NCBI GenBank assembly: GCA_964517675.1 | Contig: CAZFEL010000001.1 | Coordinates: 372,001-436,000, forward strand | Length of the DNA: 64,000 nt | Direction: 5' to 3' | Source: Asbonarchaeum sp964517675 | GTDB taxonomy: Archaea > Nanohalarchaeota > Nanosalinia > Nanosalinales > Nanoanaerosalinaceae | In this document: piece after piece, positions 34,125-42,800 of the stretch | How positions within the stretch are numbered: position 1 is the first letter of the stretch | Layout: every line of letters begins with the position of its first letter | Position numbers and translations under genes: made by a program | The notes under the pieces: generated by a model | What the model was told of the DNA's origin: nothing | The model's database searches: none | The model's input: only the letters and a program-made list of their open reading frames with translations

Positions 34125-34140
34125 CTTTATAAATATTTGG
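34125..34140 (-). promoter_or_regulatory. TATA element of the noncoding locus
   Basis: ATATTTATAAAG sits in an AT-rich patch (34110-34165) that contrasts with its GC-rich surroundings. It lies just past the stop of the coiled-coil gene and suits the minus-strand RNA. Confidence 0.45.
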
Positions 34141-34170
34141 TGAAAATAAGTAGTAATTAACAAATGTTTG

Positions 34171-35058
34171 TCATTCATCTTCTCCGCTTTGCTTCCCTGA
34201 ATCCCTGGACTCCTCCTGGCTCTCGCCCGTGGTGTCGCTGCCGTCTGTCGTCCCGTGGCGGCCGAGCCGCCAGTACAGGAACCCGCCTCCGGCCAGGACG
34301 GCGATCGCCTGCAGGAGGGGGGTTGTTGGGAGCCGGTCCTGCCGCTGTTCCGTGGCAATGATCGACCGTGCACGTGTCAGGTCGTCGTCGGTCTCCTCGA
34401 GGAGCCGGGATGTCTGGTTCGCGGACGAGAGTATCTCCTCTGTCGTGGAGGCGTTCTCGATCGCTGAGGCGTTCGAACGTGCCTGCTGTATCTTCCTCGT
34501 TGCCTGAGTCACTTTCTCCCGTGCCATCGATGCTTCCTCCCTGGAGAGGAGGCCGGCCCGCTCTGTGGCTGCTATGCGGGATCGTACCGCATCGAGCCGT
34601 TCGCTCAGTCTGGAGGTGCGTTCTGTCATCTGGCGGGAGGCGTTCGCCCGCATCATCATGAACTGTGCCTCCAGCCGCTGGCGCGTCTGGTTGATCTGTT
34701 CTCGTGCTTCTGTGATGTTGGCTGCTGCCGAGCTGTTATAGCCCTGGTTAAGGGCGTTCTCTGCGGCCTCCAGCCGCTGGCTGATATTGTCCGGGCCATG
34801 GGGCGGTGCTGGTGCGCTCACGTTCATCCTGGCCAGTCCTGTGGTGAGGTCGTCGATCTCCTGGTGCTGTTCCCTGAGCCGATCGAGATCCTGTCGTGTC
34901 CTGTTGAGGGCCTGCCGTGCCTGGTCGGGGACCACTCCATCAGGAGCCATGGAGGTGGGCTGGGCTTCTGCCGGGGTATCGACCGGTGCGGCCGCCGGTG
35001 CTGCCGTGACGGGAGGTGCCAGGATCAGGTACAGGAGCGCGATCGCGGGTCTATCCAT
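34171..35058 (-). CDS. Exported coiled-coil protein with C-terminal membrane anchor
   Basis: 295 aa. A signal peptide (MDRPAIALLYLILAPPVTAAP) is followed by long Asn/Gln-rich helices carrying many N-x-S/T sites, near residues 45-225, then one membrane helix (LLQAIAVLAGGGFLYW) and an acidic cytosolic tail. It may be a surface glycoprotein. The start at 35058 has GGTGAAA upstream and overlaps the Lrp gene by 8 bases. Confidence 0.7.
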   Translation of the reverse strand: MDRPAIALLYLILAPPVTAAPAAAPVDTPAEAQPTSMAPDGVVPDQARQALNRTRQDLDRLREQHQEIDDLTTGLARMNVSAPAPPHGPDNISQRLEAAENALNQGYNSSAAANITEAREQINQTRQRLEAQFMMMRANASRQMTERTSRLSERLDAVRSRIAATERAGLLSREEASMAREKVTQATRKIQQARSNASAIENASTTEEILSSANQTSRLLEETDDDLTRARSIIATEQRQDRLPTTPLLQAIAVLAGGGFLYWRLGRHGTTDGSDTTGESQEESRDSGKQSGEDE

Positions 35059-35554
35059 CGGTTTCACCGAGTGAGGATCTGAGCTTGTACTTCAGGAGGT
35101 GCGTGAAGTCCTCCTTGATGACGTTGCCCTCTGCGATCAGGTCATTGGAGAAGTCTGTTGCCTTCTCGCGGTACCGGTCCTTGAATTCTTCGATGAAGTC
35201 GTTGTACTCATCGAACTCTGAGAATCCGGCGAACACGACCACGGTCTGCTGGAAGTCATCGGTCTCCCCGAGGAAGATGACATTCGGCATGGCGGCTATC
35301 TCGTCGAGGTCGATCTCGTCCTCGCATTCCATCGTGATGGTCGCGAACAGGTCGATACCGAGGCTCTCCAGCAGGATGATGGGGAGATACTCCTTGATGA
35401 TGCCGCTGTCCTCGAACCGTCGCCTGATCCGGTTAGCGGTCGATTTGCTCATCCCGGCCTCGTCTGCGATCTGTGTATCGGTCTTGCTGCCGTCTTCGAT
35501 CAGGCTGATGAGAAACTTCTTCTCGTTCGCCGAGAGGTCATCGACCTCTTTCAT
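35051..35554 (-). CDS. Lrp/AsnC-family transcription regulator
   Basis: 167 aa. The N-terminal winged helix (LSANEKKFLISLIEDGSKTDTQIADEAGMSKSTANRIRRRFEDSGII) matches Lrp/AsnC. The C-terminal part is ligand-sensing-like (FATITMECEDEIDLDEI, VFAGFSEFDEYNDFI). It is co-transcribed with the coiled-coil gene and divergent to another at 35688. Confidence 0.85.
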   Translation of the reverse strand: MKEVDDLSANEKKFLISLIEDGSKTDTQIADEAGMSKSTANRIRRRFEDSGIIKEYLPIILLESLGIDLFATITMECEDEIDLDEIAAMPNVIFLGETDDFQQTVVVFAGFSEFDEYNDFIEEFKDRYREKATDFSNDLIAEGNVIKEDFTHLLKYKLRSSLGETDG

Positions 35555-35687
35555 CGTTGGTCTCCAATTGTATTACTATTGTTTTCAAACCCGGGGATAA
35601 AATGAAACATTGTTGCAATATTGAGAAGCTTTCTTGGAAAAAGTTTATATGACTCTCCGTATCAACGTACACGGTAGTGTGATAGCT
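35555..35687. promoter_or_regulatory. AT-rich intergenic control region between the Lrp gene and DUF5667 gene
   Basis: 133 bp of AT-rich sequence with short inverted patterns (CAATATTG, ATTGTTGCAAT). It includes AAGTTTATATG near 35641, the promoter of the DUF5667 gene. An Lrp-type operator is plausible but not proven. Confidence 0.35.
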
Positions 35688-36731
35688 ATGCAGTCAACCA
35701 AGATATCAGTTGTTGTAATGGCTGTGGCCGTGATGGTGTCGGTCGCAGCTGCCTCCCAGCATCAAACGCGTATGGAGCTCGATGATCCAGGGACAACCCC
35801 GGATTCTATACTATACGGTCTTGACAGGGCTATGGAGTCGGTGAGTCTTGCCATGGCGCGGTCGCCTGAAGCGAAGGCCGAAAAGAGGCTCGAGATCGCT
35901 GAGGAACGACTCAGTGAATCACGAGATCTCGCACAGCGCAACAGGTCAGATCTCGCCAACGAGACCGCACGAGAGTACAATGACAACGTGGATGAGGCAC
36001 GGCGATTCGGTGACCAGATCGCTGAGGCCGCCCAGCGACAGGACATCGAGTCGGTCATCAGCCAGGCGACCTCTGTCCACATGACGGTCCTGGAGAACGA
36101 GGACGTCGACCCGGCAGAGCCTGGCTATCAGGCCAAGGTGAAGGCAGAAAAGACGACGGTCGAGACGGAAAACGATGCCGTCGAGAAGACCCGGAAGCAG
36201 GCGAAAATCGCCGGTCACAGGGTGAATGAGTCCCAGAGGCTCGTTGAAAAGAACAGGACGGATCTTGCTGCCAGGACAGCAGAAAAGTACGGCGAAGAGA
36301 TGGAGGAACTGAGCGATTTCGGCGCACAGATCAGCGATCTGGCCCAGAAGCAGAAAGTCGACCAGCTGGTCGCGAACGCGACGATGATCCATGCCGAGGT
36401 CCTTTCAACGGTCTACGAGCGGGTCCCTGAGCAGGCGAAGGCAGGGATCTCTCGTGCGCTCAATCAGTCCGTGAAGGGCCACCAGGAGGCGGTGGCAGCG
36501 ATGCAGGCCCGGGGCGAGGATGTCCAGGGCATGAACATCACGGACCGGATCCCGTCCGATGTCCGGCAGCAGGCCGGCATTGACGTCGGTGCGATGCGTG
36601 ACCGTGCTGAGGCTCGCCAGCAGGAACGTGATGGAGGACAGAACATGACCTCCTCCGGGACAAGCGATGGCACTCGGGACAACACCTCAGGCATGAGCCA
36701 GGACGGTCAGGATACCCGAAGCGGCCGATAA
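35688..36731 (+). CDS. Exported DUF5667-domain coiled-coil protein
   Basis: 347 aa. The signal peptide is MQSTKISVVVMAVAVMVSVAAAS. GTTPDSILYGLDRAMESVSLAM followed by EKRLEIAEERLSESRDLA is the DUF5667 pattern, repeated weakly (ARTAEKYGEEMEELSDF). The tail is Ser/Gly/Asp-rich and hydrophilic, with no anchor. A perfect terminator hairpin follows. Probably a surface or secreted protein under the adjacent Lrp regulator. Confidence 0.75.
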   Translation: MQSTKISVVVMAVAVMVSVAAASQHQTRMELDDPGTTPDSILYGLDRAMESVSLAMARSPEAKAEKRLEIAEERLSESRDLAQRNRSDLANETAREYNDNVDEARRFGDQIAEAAQRQDIESVISQATSVHMTVLENEDVDPAEPGYQAKVKAEKTTVETENDAVEKTRKQAKIAGHRVNESQRLVEKNRTDLAARTAEKYGEEMEELSDFGAQISDLAQKQKVDQLVANATMIHAEVLSTVYERVPEQAKAGISRALNQSVKGHQEAVAAMQARGEDVQGMNITDRIPSDVRQQAGIDVGAMRDRAEARQQERDGGQNMTSSGTSDGTRDNTSGMSQDGQDTRSGR

Positions 36732-36757
36732 GACGGCCGCTTGTCTTTTCTTTTTCT
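36721..36757 (+). terminator. Hairpin and T-tract terminator after the DUF5667 gene
   Basis: GCGGCCG-ATAAGA-CGGCCGC followed by TTGTCTTTTCTTTTTC. It overlaps the stop codon. Hairpin-type terminators are unusual for archaea, where T-runs usually suffice. Confidence 0.7.
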
Positions 36758-36853
36758 ACTCCTCTATCAGCTAGTGGTCGCTGCTGTACAACGTCGTGGG
36801 CAGAACTATGGTCGTGATGGATGAGGAGAAAGGAAAGAAAGGGAGGGGACGAC

Positions 36854-37000
36854 TCAGTCCCTGTAGTCCAGGTTCCGGTCGTTCGCCCAGTTGGTCTCGC
36901 ATTTCCCGGAACAGAAGAACAGCTTGTTCCCGGCGTTACGGACCAGCATCTTGCCCGAGGTCTTCTCGAGCTCCTCGCCGCAGTACGTGCATTCTGGCAT
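36854..37000 (-). CDS. rpl24e: Ribosomal protein eL24
   Basis: 48 aa. The zinc finger is CTYCGEELEKTSGKM ... FFCSGKCETNW. It is short for eL24 but typical of archaea. It starts directly after eS28. Confidence 0.93.
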   Translation of the reverse strand: MPECTYCGEELEKTSGKMLVRNAGNKLFFCSGKCETNWANDRNLDYRD

Positions 37001-37183
37001 CTATGATCCCTCCATCTCCGTCTCTTCGAGCATGAGGATGTCCTCCTCGCGGACAGGACCCATGACGTTCCGGACGAGGATTTTGCCCTCCTCGCTGCCT
37101 TCGGTGACCTTACACCGGACCTTCTGGACGCCCCGGTGTCCGCTCCGTCCCAGCAGCTGGATGACCTTTGCCGGTACGGCCAT
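37001..37183 (-). CDS. rps28e: Ribosomal protein eS28
   Basis: 60 aa: MAVPAKVIQLLGRSGHRG, then ILVRNVMGPVREEDILMLEETE, diagnostic for eS28. The ATG at 37183 was preferred to a GTG two codons earlier. Confidence 0.94.
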   Translation of the reverse strand: MAVPAKVIQLLGRSGHRGVQKVRCKVTEGSEEGKILVRNVMGPVREEDILMLEETEMEGS

Positions 37184-37185
37184 GA

Positions 37186-37551
37186 TCACTCACCCCGGAG
37201 TTCCTCTGTCTTCTCGACGATCTCCTCGATGTCGTCGTCGGAGCTTCCTGCGTCCGCGATAGCGACGGCGGCGGACTTGACGCCGATGCCGGCTGCCATG
37301 CCGAGTTCTTCCTTGCTCGGTACGTATGAATAATTGATGTCCTTGTCCTTACAGAGTGCTGGAAGATGCATGACGATCTCTGCGGGATCGACATCGCCTG
37401 CGATGACGATGAGATCTGCGTCACCGCGCTCGATCGCCTTCGTTGCCTCGTTTGTACCTATCCTGATCTCACCAGTATCCCTGGCTTTCTCTACTGCTGT
37501 GTAGGTCTTCTCTGCGAGTCCTTCCGGAACGTCGAATTCTTGGTAGCTCAT
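37186..37551 (-). CDS. rpl7ae: Ribosomal protein L7Ae (eL8)
   Basis: 121 aa. GTNEATKAIERGDADLIVIAGDVDPAEIVMHLP is the kink-turn-binding core. It binds rRNA, C/D and H/ACA sRNAs and RNase P RNA. TATA ATTTATAAAT lies near 37618. It opens the L7Ae-eS28-eL24 unit. Confidence 0.95.
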   Translation of the reverse strand: MSYQEFDVPEGLAEKTYTAVEKARDTGEIRIGTNEATKAIERGDADLIVIAGDVDPAEIVMHLPALCKDKDINYSYVPSKEELGMAAGIGVKSAAVAIADAGSSDDDIEEIVEKTEELRGE

Positions 37552-37616
37552 CGTGTTCACCTCTTGGCGCCCAGAAGCGGGCACTTCATCGGTGGACCAC
37601 GATTGACGGTAAAGAT

Positions 37617-37847
37617 TTATAAATGGTGTTCTTCCCGGGCGATGCCGAGGACGGCGAGTATCAGGGCTGCGGCCGATCCTGCGTTGAGGATGTTGGCCGT
37701 ACACTCACTGAGGGCGCCTGTCGTCGCCAGGCCGGCTGCTGCGATCGGGAGGATGCCTGCGGAGACGTAGAACCATTCTTTCTCATCGAACCGCCTGGCC
37801 GTATAGATCGCGATGATGCCGCCGAGGACGGCGAAATGACCGAGCAT
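37617..37847 (-). CDS. Small membrane protein
   Basis: 76 aa with three hydrophobic segments (VLGGIIAIYTA, FYVSAGILPIAAAGLA, AALILAVLGIA). Function unknown. Its end overlaps the L7Ae promoter. Confidence 0.6.
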   Translation of the reverse strand: MLGHFAVLGGIIAIYTARRFDEKEWFYVSAGILPIAAAGLATTGALSECTANILNAGSAAALILAVLGIAREEHHL

Positions 37848-37890
37848 CGTCGATCCGGCTCCGCTGGACAGTGCTGTAGCGCATGCTATA

Positions 37891-38628
37891 TTATCCTGGG
37901 CTGACGATGTCCCTGATGGTGTTCATCGAGTCCTGGAGCCGTTTCATCGCGTCGTTGAGGCGACGGGTCGTTTCCTCGTCCTCCTGGAGGGTGTTCCGCA
38001 GTCCGCCCATCTGGGTCTCCATGTCCTCGTTCAGCTCCCGCATCCGCGAGACCATCTGTTTGGCCTCCTTGAACTTCCGCACGCGGATGAACAGCGGACC
38101 CTTCTGGATGTCCGGGACCTCGATCTCTCTGGTCTCCGGTGGTTCGGGGATGTCATCATGCGAGAGCCCGACCTCGCCGCGTTCCTGCTCGGCAGGGGTC
38201 TGGTCTCCCTGTCCGCCCTGACCGGAGGACCGGCGTGCCTGTTGCTGTGGCTGCTGGACGTTACGGCTCCGGGTCTGTGTGCCGCTCTCGTCCCGGCGGG
38301 TCATCTCGACGTTGTGCTCCTGTCCTTCCGGCTGTCGCTGCCGGCCTCCCTGGCCGGTCGCCTGACTGCTTTCGGACTGGGGCTGTCGTCCCTGTGCCTG
38401 GACCGGGCCCGGCGGTCCGTGCTGGCGTCCCGGTCCCGACCGCGTCTGCTGACCGGGGGATCGCTGCTGTCCGTCTCCGGCTGGCTGTGGTTGCTGTGCC
38501 CGCTGCTGATCCGAGCGGATCTGCTGGGGGCCCTCGCCGTCATCCTCGACCATGTCACGGATCTTGTCCATGTTTTCGCGGAGGCCCTTCTTTTTCTTCT
38601 CGCTGTCAGAACCGAAGATGTCGAGCAT
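37891..38628 (-). CDS. Low-complexity Gln/Arg-rich protein with conserved C-terminal helical domain
   Basis: 245 aa. A short helical start (MLDIFGSDSEKKKKGLREN), then about 125 residues rich in Gln, Gly, Arg and Pro, then ETREIEVPDIQKGPLFIRVRKFKEAKQMVSRMRELNEDM and a coiled-coil end. The PDIQKGPLFIRV segment looks like a conserved archaeal motif; I cannot name it. Disorder and cytosolic location are inferred. Other frames here are shadows of the biased composition. Confidence 0.65.
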   Translation of the reverse strand: MLDIFGSDSEKKKKGLRENMDKIRDMVEDDGEGPQQIRSDQQRAQQPQPAGDGQQRSPGQQTRSGPGRQHGPPGPVQAQGRQPQSESSQATGQGGRQRQPEGQEHNVEMTRRDESGTQTRSRNVQQPQQQARRSSGQGGQGDQTPAEQERGEVGLSHDDIPEPPETREIEVPDIQKGPLFIRVRKFKEAKQMVSRMRELNEDMETQMGGLRNTLQEDEETTRRLNDAMKRLQDSMNTIRDIVSPG

Positions 38629-38680
38629 GAGTATCGTTGTACGATTTGTCGCTCCCGCCTTTTATAATTAGGTCAGGTCC

Positions 38681-40357
38681 TCAGGAGTGCGTGAAGTAAC
38701 ACAGCAGCCTGTCATCGTAGGCCTCATCCACGCGACAGAACCCGAACCGGATGAACTGGACGACCTGATCTTTCGCATCGAGGTTCGTCTCTGCGAGTCC
38801 GGACAGCTCCTCGCCGTCCGGCATGATGATGTCACAGTCCTTCGTCGAGTCGGCAGGCAGCCACTGGACGATCCCGAGGTCGTTGTCCAGGGCATAATCC
38901 AGCGAGTCGTTGAGGAATTCTGCCCCGTCCTCGGTCAGGCGGACGTTGAACAGGTCCTTGAGCCGCAGCTCGGTGCCGGGCTCGTAGTCGTCCTCCTCGA
39001 GGACGATCCGTGCACTGCTTCCGTCTGCGGTGACGTTGATCTCCCGGTGGCCGCGGTCGTGCTCTGGGTGGAGGTCGGCGTGGGCGGTGTAGCTGTCCCC
39101 GTCAAGCCCGGTGATCTCGAGTTCCGTCGGCTCCTCGATGAAGAAGTACCGGTCGGCCTCGTCGTCGATGATCTTGCGGTTCTCGGTGTACAGGGTATCG
39201 ACAGGGACCTGGACGGTGGACGAGGACATCCCGAAGGACAGGACGAAGTTCCTGATTGCCTCGGGCTCGAAGCCCCGCTTCCGCAACGACATCAGCGACC
39301 AGGTGCGTGGATCGTGCCAGCCCATGTACTCGCCGCTGTCGATCTTGGCCTTGCTGGTGGAGGTCGAGATCTTGATGCCCTGGATGTTGAGCAGGCCGTG
39401 GTGGACGATCTCGGGATGGTCCCAGCCGAGGAGATCCCACATGTACTGTTCCATCTTGTCCTCCATGACCAGATCCTGGCCCCGGATGATGTGGGTCATA
39501 CCGAGCTCGTGGTCATCGATCGCCCAGGAGAACTCAAGCATCGGCCAGACGTGGTACTGCTCATCGACTCGCGGATGATCGAGCTCCGAGAGGCGCAGCA
39601 ATACGCGGTCGCGGAAGGCGGGATCATCGTGGTTCATGTCGGTCTTGAGCCTGACGACTGCATCGCCTTCGCTGTACTCGCCGTCTATCATCTTATCCCA
39701 TTCCTTGAGGTTCTCATCAGGGCTCCGATCGCGATGCTCGCAGGCGATACCCTTTTTGCGGTTGTCCCGGAGGGTCTCTGCATCGCAGGTACAGACGTAG
39801 GCCCAGCCCTCCGCGAGGAACCGTTCCCCGTACTCGTAGAACATCTCGAGCCGATCGGACTTGTAGACGATCTCGTCGAACTCCACCCCGAGCCACTCGA
39901 GGTCCTCAGGTATCTGTTCGTAGGCCTCTTCGAGGGGTTTTTTCTCCTCGCTGCCTGCAGTATCGTCGATGACAAGGTACAGCTTGCCGCCGTACCGCTT
40001 GACGTATTCGTCGTTCAGGACAGCCATCCGCGCGTTGCCGACATGGAGCATCCCGGAGGGGAACGGCGCCATCCGCATGACGACGCCGGCGTCCTCATCG
40101 ACAGCCGGGAGGTCGGGCAGTTCGCCGTCATCTGCTTTCTCATCTGCGTATTCGTACTCTGCTTTGACTTCCTCGAGTTCATCCTCGTCCATCGCGTTGA
40201 TCTCATCGATGACCGTCTCTGCGGTCTGTACGACATCGTCTGCCTGCTGTTTGAGGTCGGGGTTGTCGGCGAAGACCTTCCCGATGACGGCTTCTTTCTG
40301 GGCTTCCCCGAACTCGAGAGCGTTCTTGACTGCGTATTTCCTGATGAGATCGTCCAT
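38681..40357 (-). CDS. gltX: Glutamyl-tRNA synthetase, archaeal type
   Basis: 558 aa. FPSGMLHVGNARMAVLN is the HIGH region; KISTSTSKAKI is the KMSKS equivalent. The N-terminal extension and the beta-barrel anticodon domain (LHPEHDRGHREINV, FNVRLTEDGAEFLN) are archaeal/GlnRS-like. Archaea often use it on tRNA-Glu and tRNA-Gln. Leaderless start. Confidence 0.95.
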   Translation of the reverse strand: MDDLIRKYAVKNALEFGEAQKEAVIGKVFADNPDLKQQADDVVQTAETVIDEINAMDEDELEEVKAEYEYADEKADDGELPDLPAVDEDAGVVMRMAPFPSGMLHVGNARMAVLNDEYVKRYGGKLYLVIDDTAGSEEKKPLEEAYEQIPEDLEWLGVEFDEIVYKSDRLEMFYEYGERFLAEGWAYVCTCDAETLRDNRKKGIACEHRDRSPDENLKEWDKMIDGEYSEGDAVVRLKTDMNHDDPAFRDRVLLRLSELDHPRVDEQYHVWPMLEFSWAIDDHELGMTHIIRGQDLVMEDKMEQYMWDLLGWDHPEIVHHGLLNIQGIKISTSTSKAKIDSGEYMGWHDPRTWSLMSLRKRGFEPEAIRNFVLSFGMSSSTVQVPVDTLYTENRKIIDDEADRYFFIEEPTELEITGLDGDSYTAHADLHPEHDRGHREINVTADGSSARIVLEEDDYEPGTELRLKDLFNVRLTEDGAEFLNDSLDYALDNDLGIVQWLPADSTKDCDIIMPDGEELSGLAETNLDAKDQVVQFIRFGFCRVDEAYDDRLLCYFTHS

Positions 40358-40378
40358 GATGACGTGAGGCGGGTTCCA

Positions 40379-40390
40379 GATTTTTAAACT
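40379..40390. promoter_or_regulatory. Bidirectional TATA element between gltX and DUF835 gene
   Basis: GATTTTTAAACT, centred near 40384, is 27 bp from each start codon (40357 and 40411). Confidence 0.6.
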
Positions 40391-40410
40391 ATCGGCGCCC
40401 AGTTTCAGCT

Positions 40411-41331
40411 ATGGTGTCGGTCTCTTTCCTCCATTCCATCACCTCGTCGTTCATCCTGTTCTTGGATTACTGGGTGATGGTGGTGACCGTCCTGGTGCTT
40501 GCCTACCTGCTTGGCAGGTTCCCGGACTTCGAGAAGAAGGAGGTTGCGACGACGTATATCCTGTTCATGTCGCTTTTCGTGTTCTGGTCGTTACGGAACC
40601 TGGCGAACAGGATCTTCGAGGGAGCGGTTCCGTCCTACGTGGATGCGTTCTCCCTGATACTGGATCTGGCGGTCATGGCCTTTTCCGCACACCTGTTCCT
40701 CCGGTACTGGCATGAGAAAGATGTCAGGTCGATCCTGCAGCGGCTCGATCTCCATGCTGGCACGGAGGATGAACCTGAAAACGTCGAGGTGGAGGATGAG
40801 ATCGAGTCAGAGTATGAGGACATCGAATCGGGGTATGCCTATCTCGTGCTGGAGGAGGGGACTGAATACGGCTTCAAGCTGTTCAGGAATGCTGTCACCG
40901 AGACGCCGGGGCTGTGTTTCTCCCGGAAGTACCCGGACAAGATCAGGCGCCGTCACGAGCTGGAGGAGACCCCTGTGTTCTGGTTCACGGAGCGTGATGA
41001 TGTCGAGGACCAGCGGACGGTCGAGCCGTTCCGCCTCAACTTCCTCGAAGAGACGATCCAGAGCTTCATCGCGAAGAACCGCGAGGAAGGCGACGGCGCG
41101 ATCATCCTGATGGACGGGGTGGAGTACCTGCTGTTCAAGAATCCGTTCGAGAAGTTCATCAACTTCATCGAGGACCTGATCGATCATATCTCGGACAAGC
41201 CCGATGTGACCCTGCTTCTGACGATCGAGGAGGAGAGCCTGAGCGACAAGAAGCTTGCACTGCTCCGGGAGGAGTTTGATGAGGTCAGGACGGTCGATGA
41301 GGACGGCAGTGTTGAGATGCGACACTACTGA
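40411..41331 (+). CDS. DUF835-domain membrane protein
   Basis: 306 aa. Three hydrophobic helices at about 10-33, 46-66 and 80-98. Then an acidic linker and a DUF835 domain (EGTEYGFKLFRNAVTETPGLCFSRKYPDKIRR, VFWFTERDD, IILMDGVEYLLFKNPFEKFINFIEDL). DUF835 is common in archaeal signalling proteins; role unknown. Confidence 0.85.
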   Translation: MVSVSFLHSITSSFILFLDYWVMVVTVLVLAYLLGRFPDFEKKEVATTYILFMSLFVFWSLRNLANRIFEGAVPSYVDAFSLILDLAVMAFSAHLFLRYWHEKDVRSILQRLDLHAGTEDEPENVEVEDEIESEYEDIESGYAYLVLEEGTEYGFKLFRNAVTETPGLCFSRKYPDKIRRRHELEETPVFWFTERDDVEDQRTVEPFRLNFLEETIQSFIAKNREEGDGAIILMDGVEYLLFKNPFEKFINFIEDLIDHISDKPDVTLLLTIEEESLSDKKLALLREEFDEVRTVDEDGSVEMRHY

Positions 41332-41367
41332 TCGCTGCACGAAGCTCCTGATGCCCGGCCTCAGTGG

Positions 41368-41395
41368 GTGGAAAAAGAGAAAGGAAGGGAGCCTT
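41368..41395 (-). terminator. T-rich terminator after RNase J gene
   Basis: Minus-strand CCTTCCTTTCTCTTTTTCC follows the stop. The same C/T-rich style recurs near 33727-33750, 51745-51768 and 63121-63145. Confidence 0.55.
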
Positions 41396-42709
41396 TTACA
41401 GCTCCAGGGTGCTCTGGTTCTCCGAGAGGAAGATGTCCTCGTTGAGGGTGTAGCCTTCCTCCCGTGCCAGGGTGACATAGGATGCCAGCATCTCGGTGGT
41501 CCCGTGGGCGGGCAGGATCTTGTTCGGCTGGAGCATCCTGAGCATGTCCCGGTTGTCCTCCCGCTTGGCGTGACCGGAGGTGTGGATGTCCTTGTAGATC
41601 CGTGCACCGCCCTTCCGGATCATCTTCTCGGCCTTGTACCGGTTCGCCTGGTTGATCGGTGCGGGGATGACAGAGCACGAATAGATCACGTGATCACCGT
41701 CCTGGATCTCGAGGGGGTAATCGCCCTTCGCGATCCTGGTCAGTGCGGCACGCGGTTCGCCCTGGTTGCCGGTCGCGACGATGAGCCATTCTTCGCGCTC
41801 GTCTTTGATGCGGCGGAGGAGCTCTTCGGTCTCGTCACGGTAGCTGACGACCTCGACGTCATCGAGATCGATCAGGCCCAGCTCTGCGGCGGACTGTGTG
41901 TACTCCTTGAGAGACCGACCGAGGAACGCGACCTTCCGTCGCCCGTTGTTGGCCTCGAGGACGCTTGTCAGCCGCTCGATCTGTGATGAGAACGTGGAGA
42001 CAAAGACACACCCGCCCTCGTCGTAGGCCATATCAATGGTGTGCTCGAGCTCGGTCGCTACGGTCTCCTCCGAGCGTCCGCGTTCTTCCTCCTCGACACG
42101 GGTCGAGTCACCGATGAACAGCTCGACACCGTCATCACCGAGCTCTCGCAGCCGGTCGTAGTCCGGCGGGTCGCCGATGACGGGGTCGTCATCGAGCCTG
42201 TAGTCCAGGCTGTAGACGACAGAGCCATCCGGCGTGTGGAGCACGGTCAGGACCGTACCGGGGATGGAGTGGGTGATATCGACGAACTCGATCGTGAGCT
42301 CGTCGTTGACCTCGTGGGTCTCACCGGGTTCTATCTCGATGAGCTCGTTATCGAGGTCTTTCCTGTCCGACTCGACCATCCGACGGATGACACTCAGGGT
42401 GTACGGTGTCGCGATGATCGGGCAGTCGTACGCGTCCGCGATCTTCGGGACGGCCCCGACGTGGTCGAGGTGGCCGTGACTGATCACGATCGCCTCGACG
42501 TTTTCCTTCTGGTCGTGGATCTGAGAGTCATCAGGGATGGCTCCGGCCTCGATCGTGGCCGTCGTGGTCATCTCCTCGACCTCATGATCTCCTTCTACGA
42601 CTGTTTCCATGTCATAACCCATATCTATGAGAACGATTGCATCGTTGTACTCGATACCGGTCATGTTCTTTCCTACTTCGTTATATCCTCCAACTGTATG
42701 GACTTTCAT
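41396..42709 (-). CDS. rnj: Ribonuclease J (metallo-beta-lactamase/beta-CASP)
   Basis: 437 aa. VISHGHLDHVGAVPKI is the Zn motif (HxHxDH). STFSSQIERLTSVLEANNG and ATGNQGEPRAALTRIA are beta-CASP landmarks, and GHAKREDNRDMLRMLQPNKILPAHG closes the core. It is a 5'-3' exonuclease. TATA TTTATAAAAG near 42773. The ATG at 42709 fits the family. Confidence 0.95.
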   Translation of the reverse strand: MKVHTVGGYNEVGKNMTGIEYNDAIVLIDMGYDMETVVEGDHEVEEMTTTATIEAGAIPDDSQIHDQKENVEAIVISHGHLDHVGAVPKIADAYDCPIIATPYTLSVIRRMVESDRKDLDNELIEIEPGETHEVNDELTIEFVDITHSIPGTVLTVLHTPDGSVVYSLDYRLDDDPVIGDPPDYDRLRELGDDGVELFIGDSTRVEEEERGRSEETVATELEHTIDMAYDEGGCVFVSTFSSQIERLTSVLEANNGRRKVAFLGRSLKEYTQSAAELGLIDLDDVEVVSYRDETEELLRRIKDEREEWLIVATGNQGEPRAALTRIAKGDYPLEIQDGDHVIYSCSVIPAPINQANRYKAEKMIRKGGARIYKDIHTSGHAKREDNRDMLRMLQPNKILPAHGTTEMLASYVTLAREEGYTLNEDIFLSENQSTLEL

Positions 42710-42800
42710 GCTATCAATCACCTGTAGAATCTGAATCCTACTGTGTCTGTAACCGCATTGACCCTCCACTTTTATAAAGGGTCGCTCCCTCGTGATCGAG

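Noticed and set aside
38139..38667. Long plus-strand ORFs
   Set aside because: Antisense of a Gln/Arg/Pro-rich low-complexity protein.
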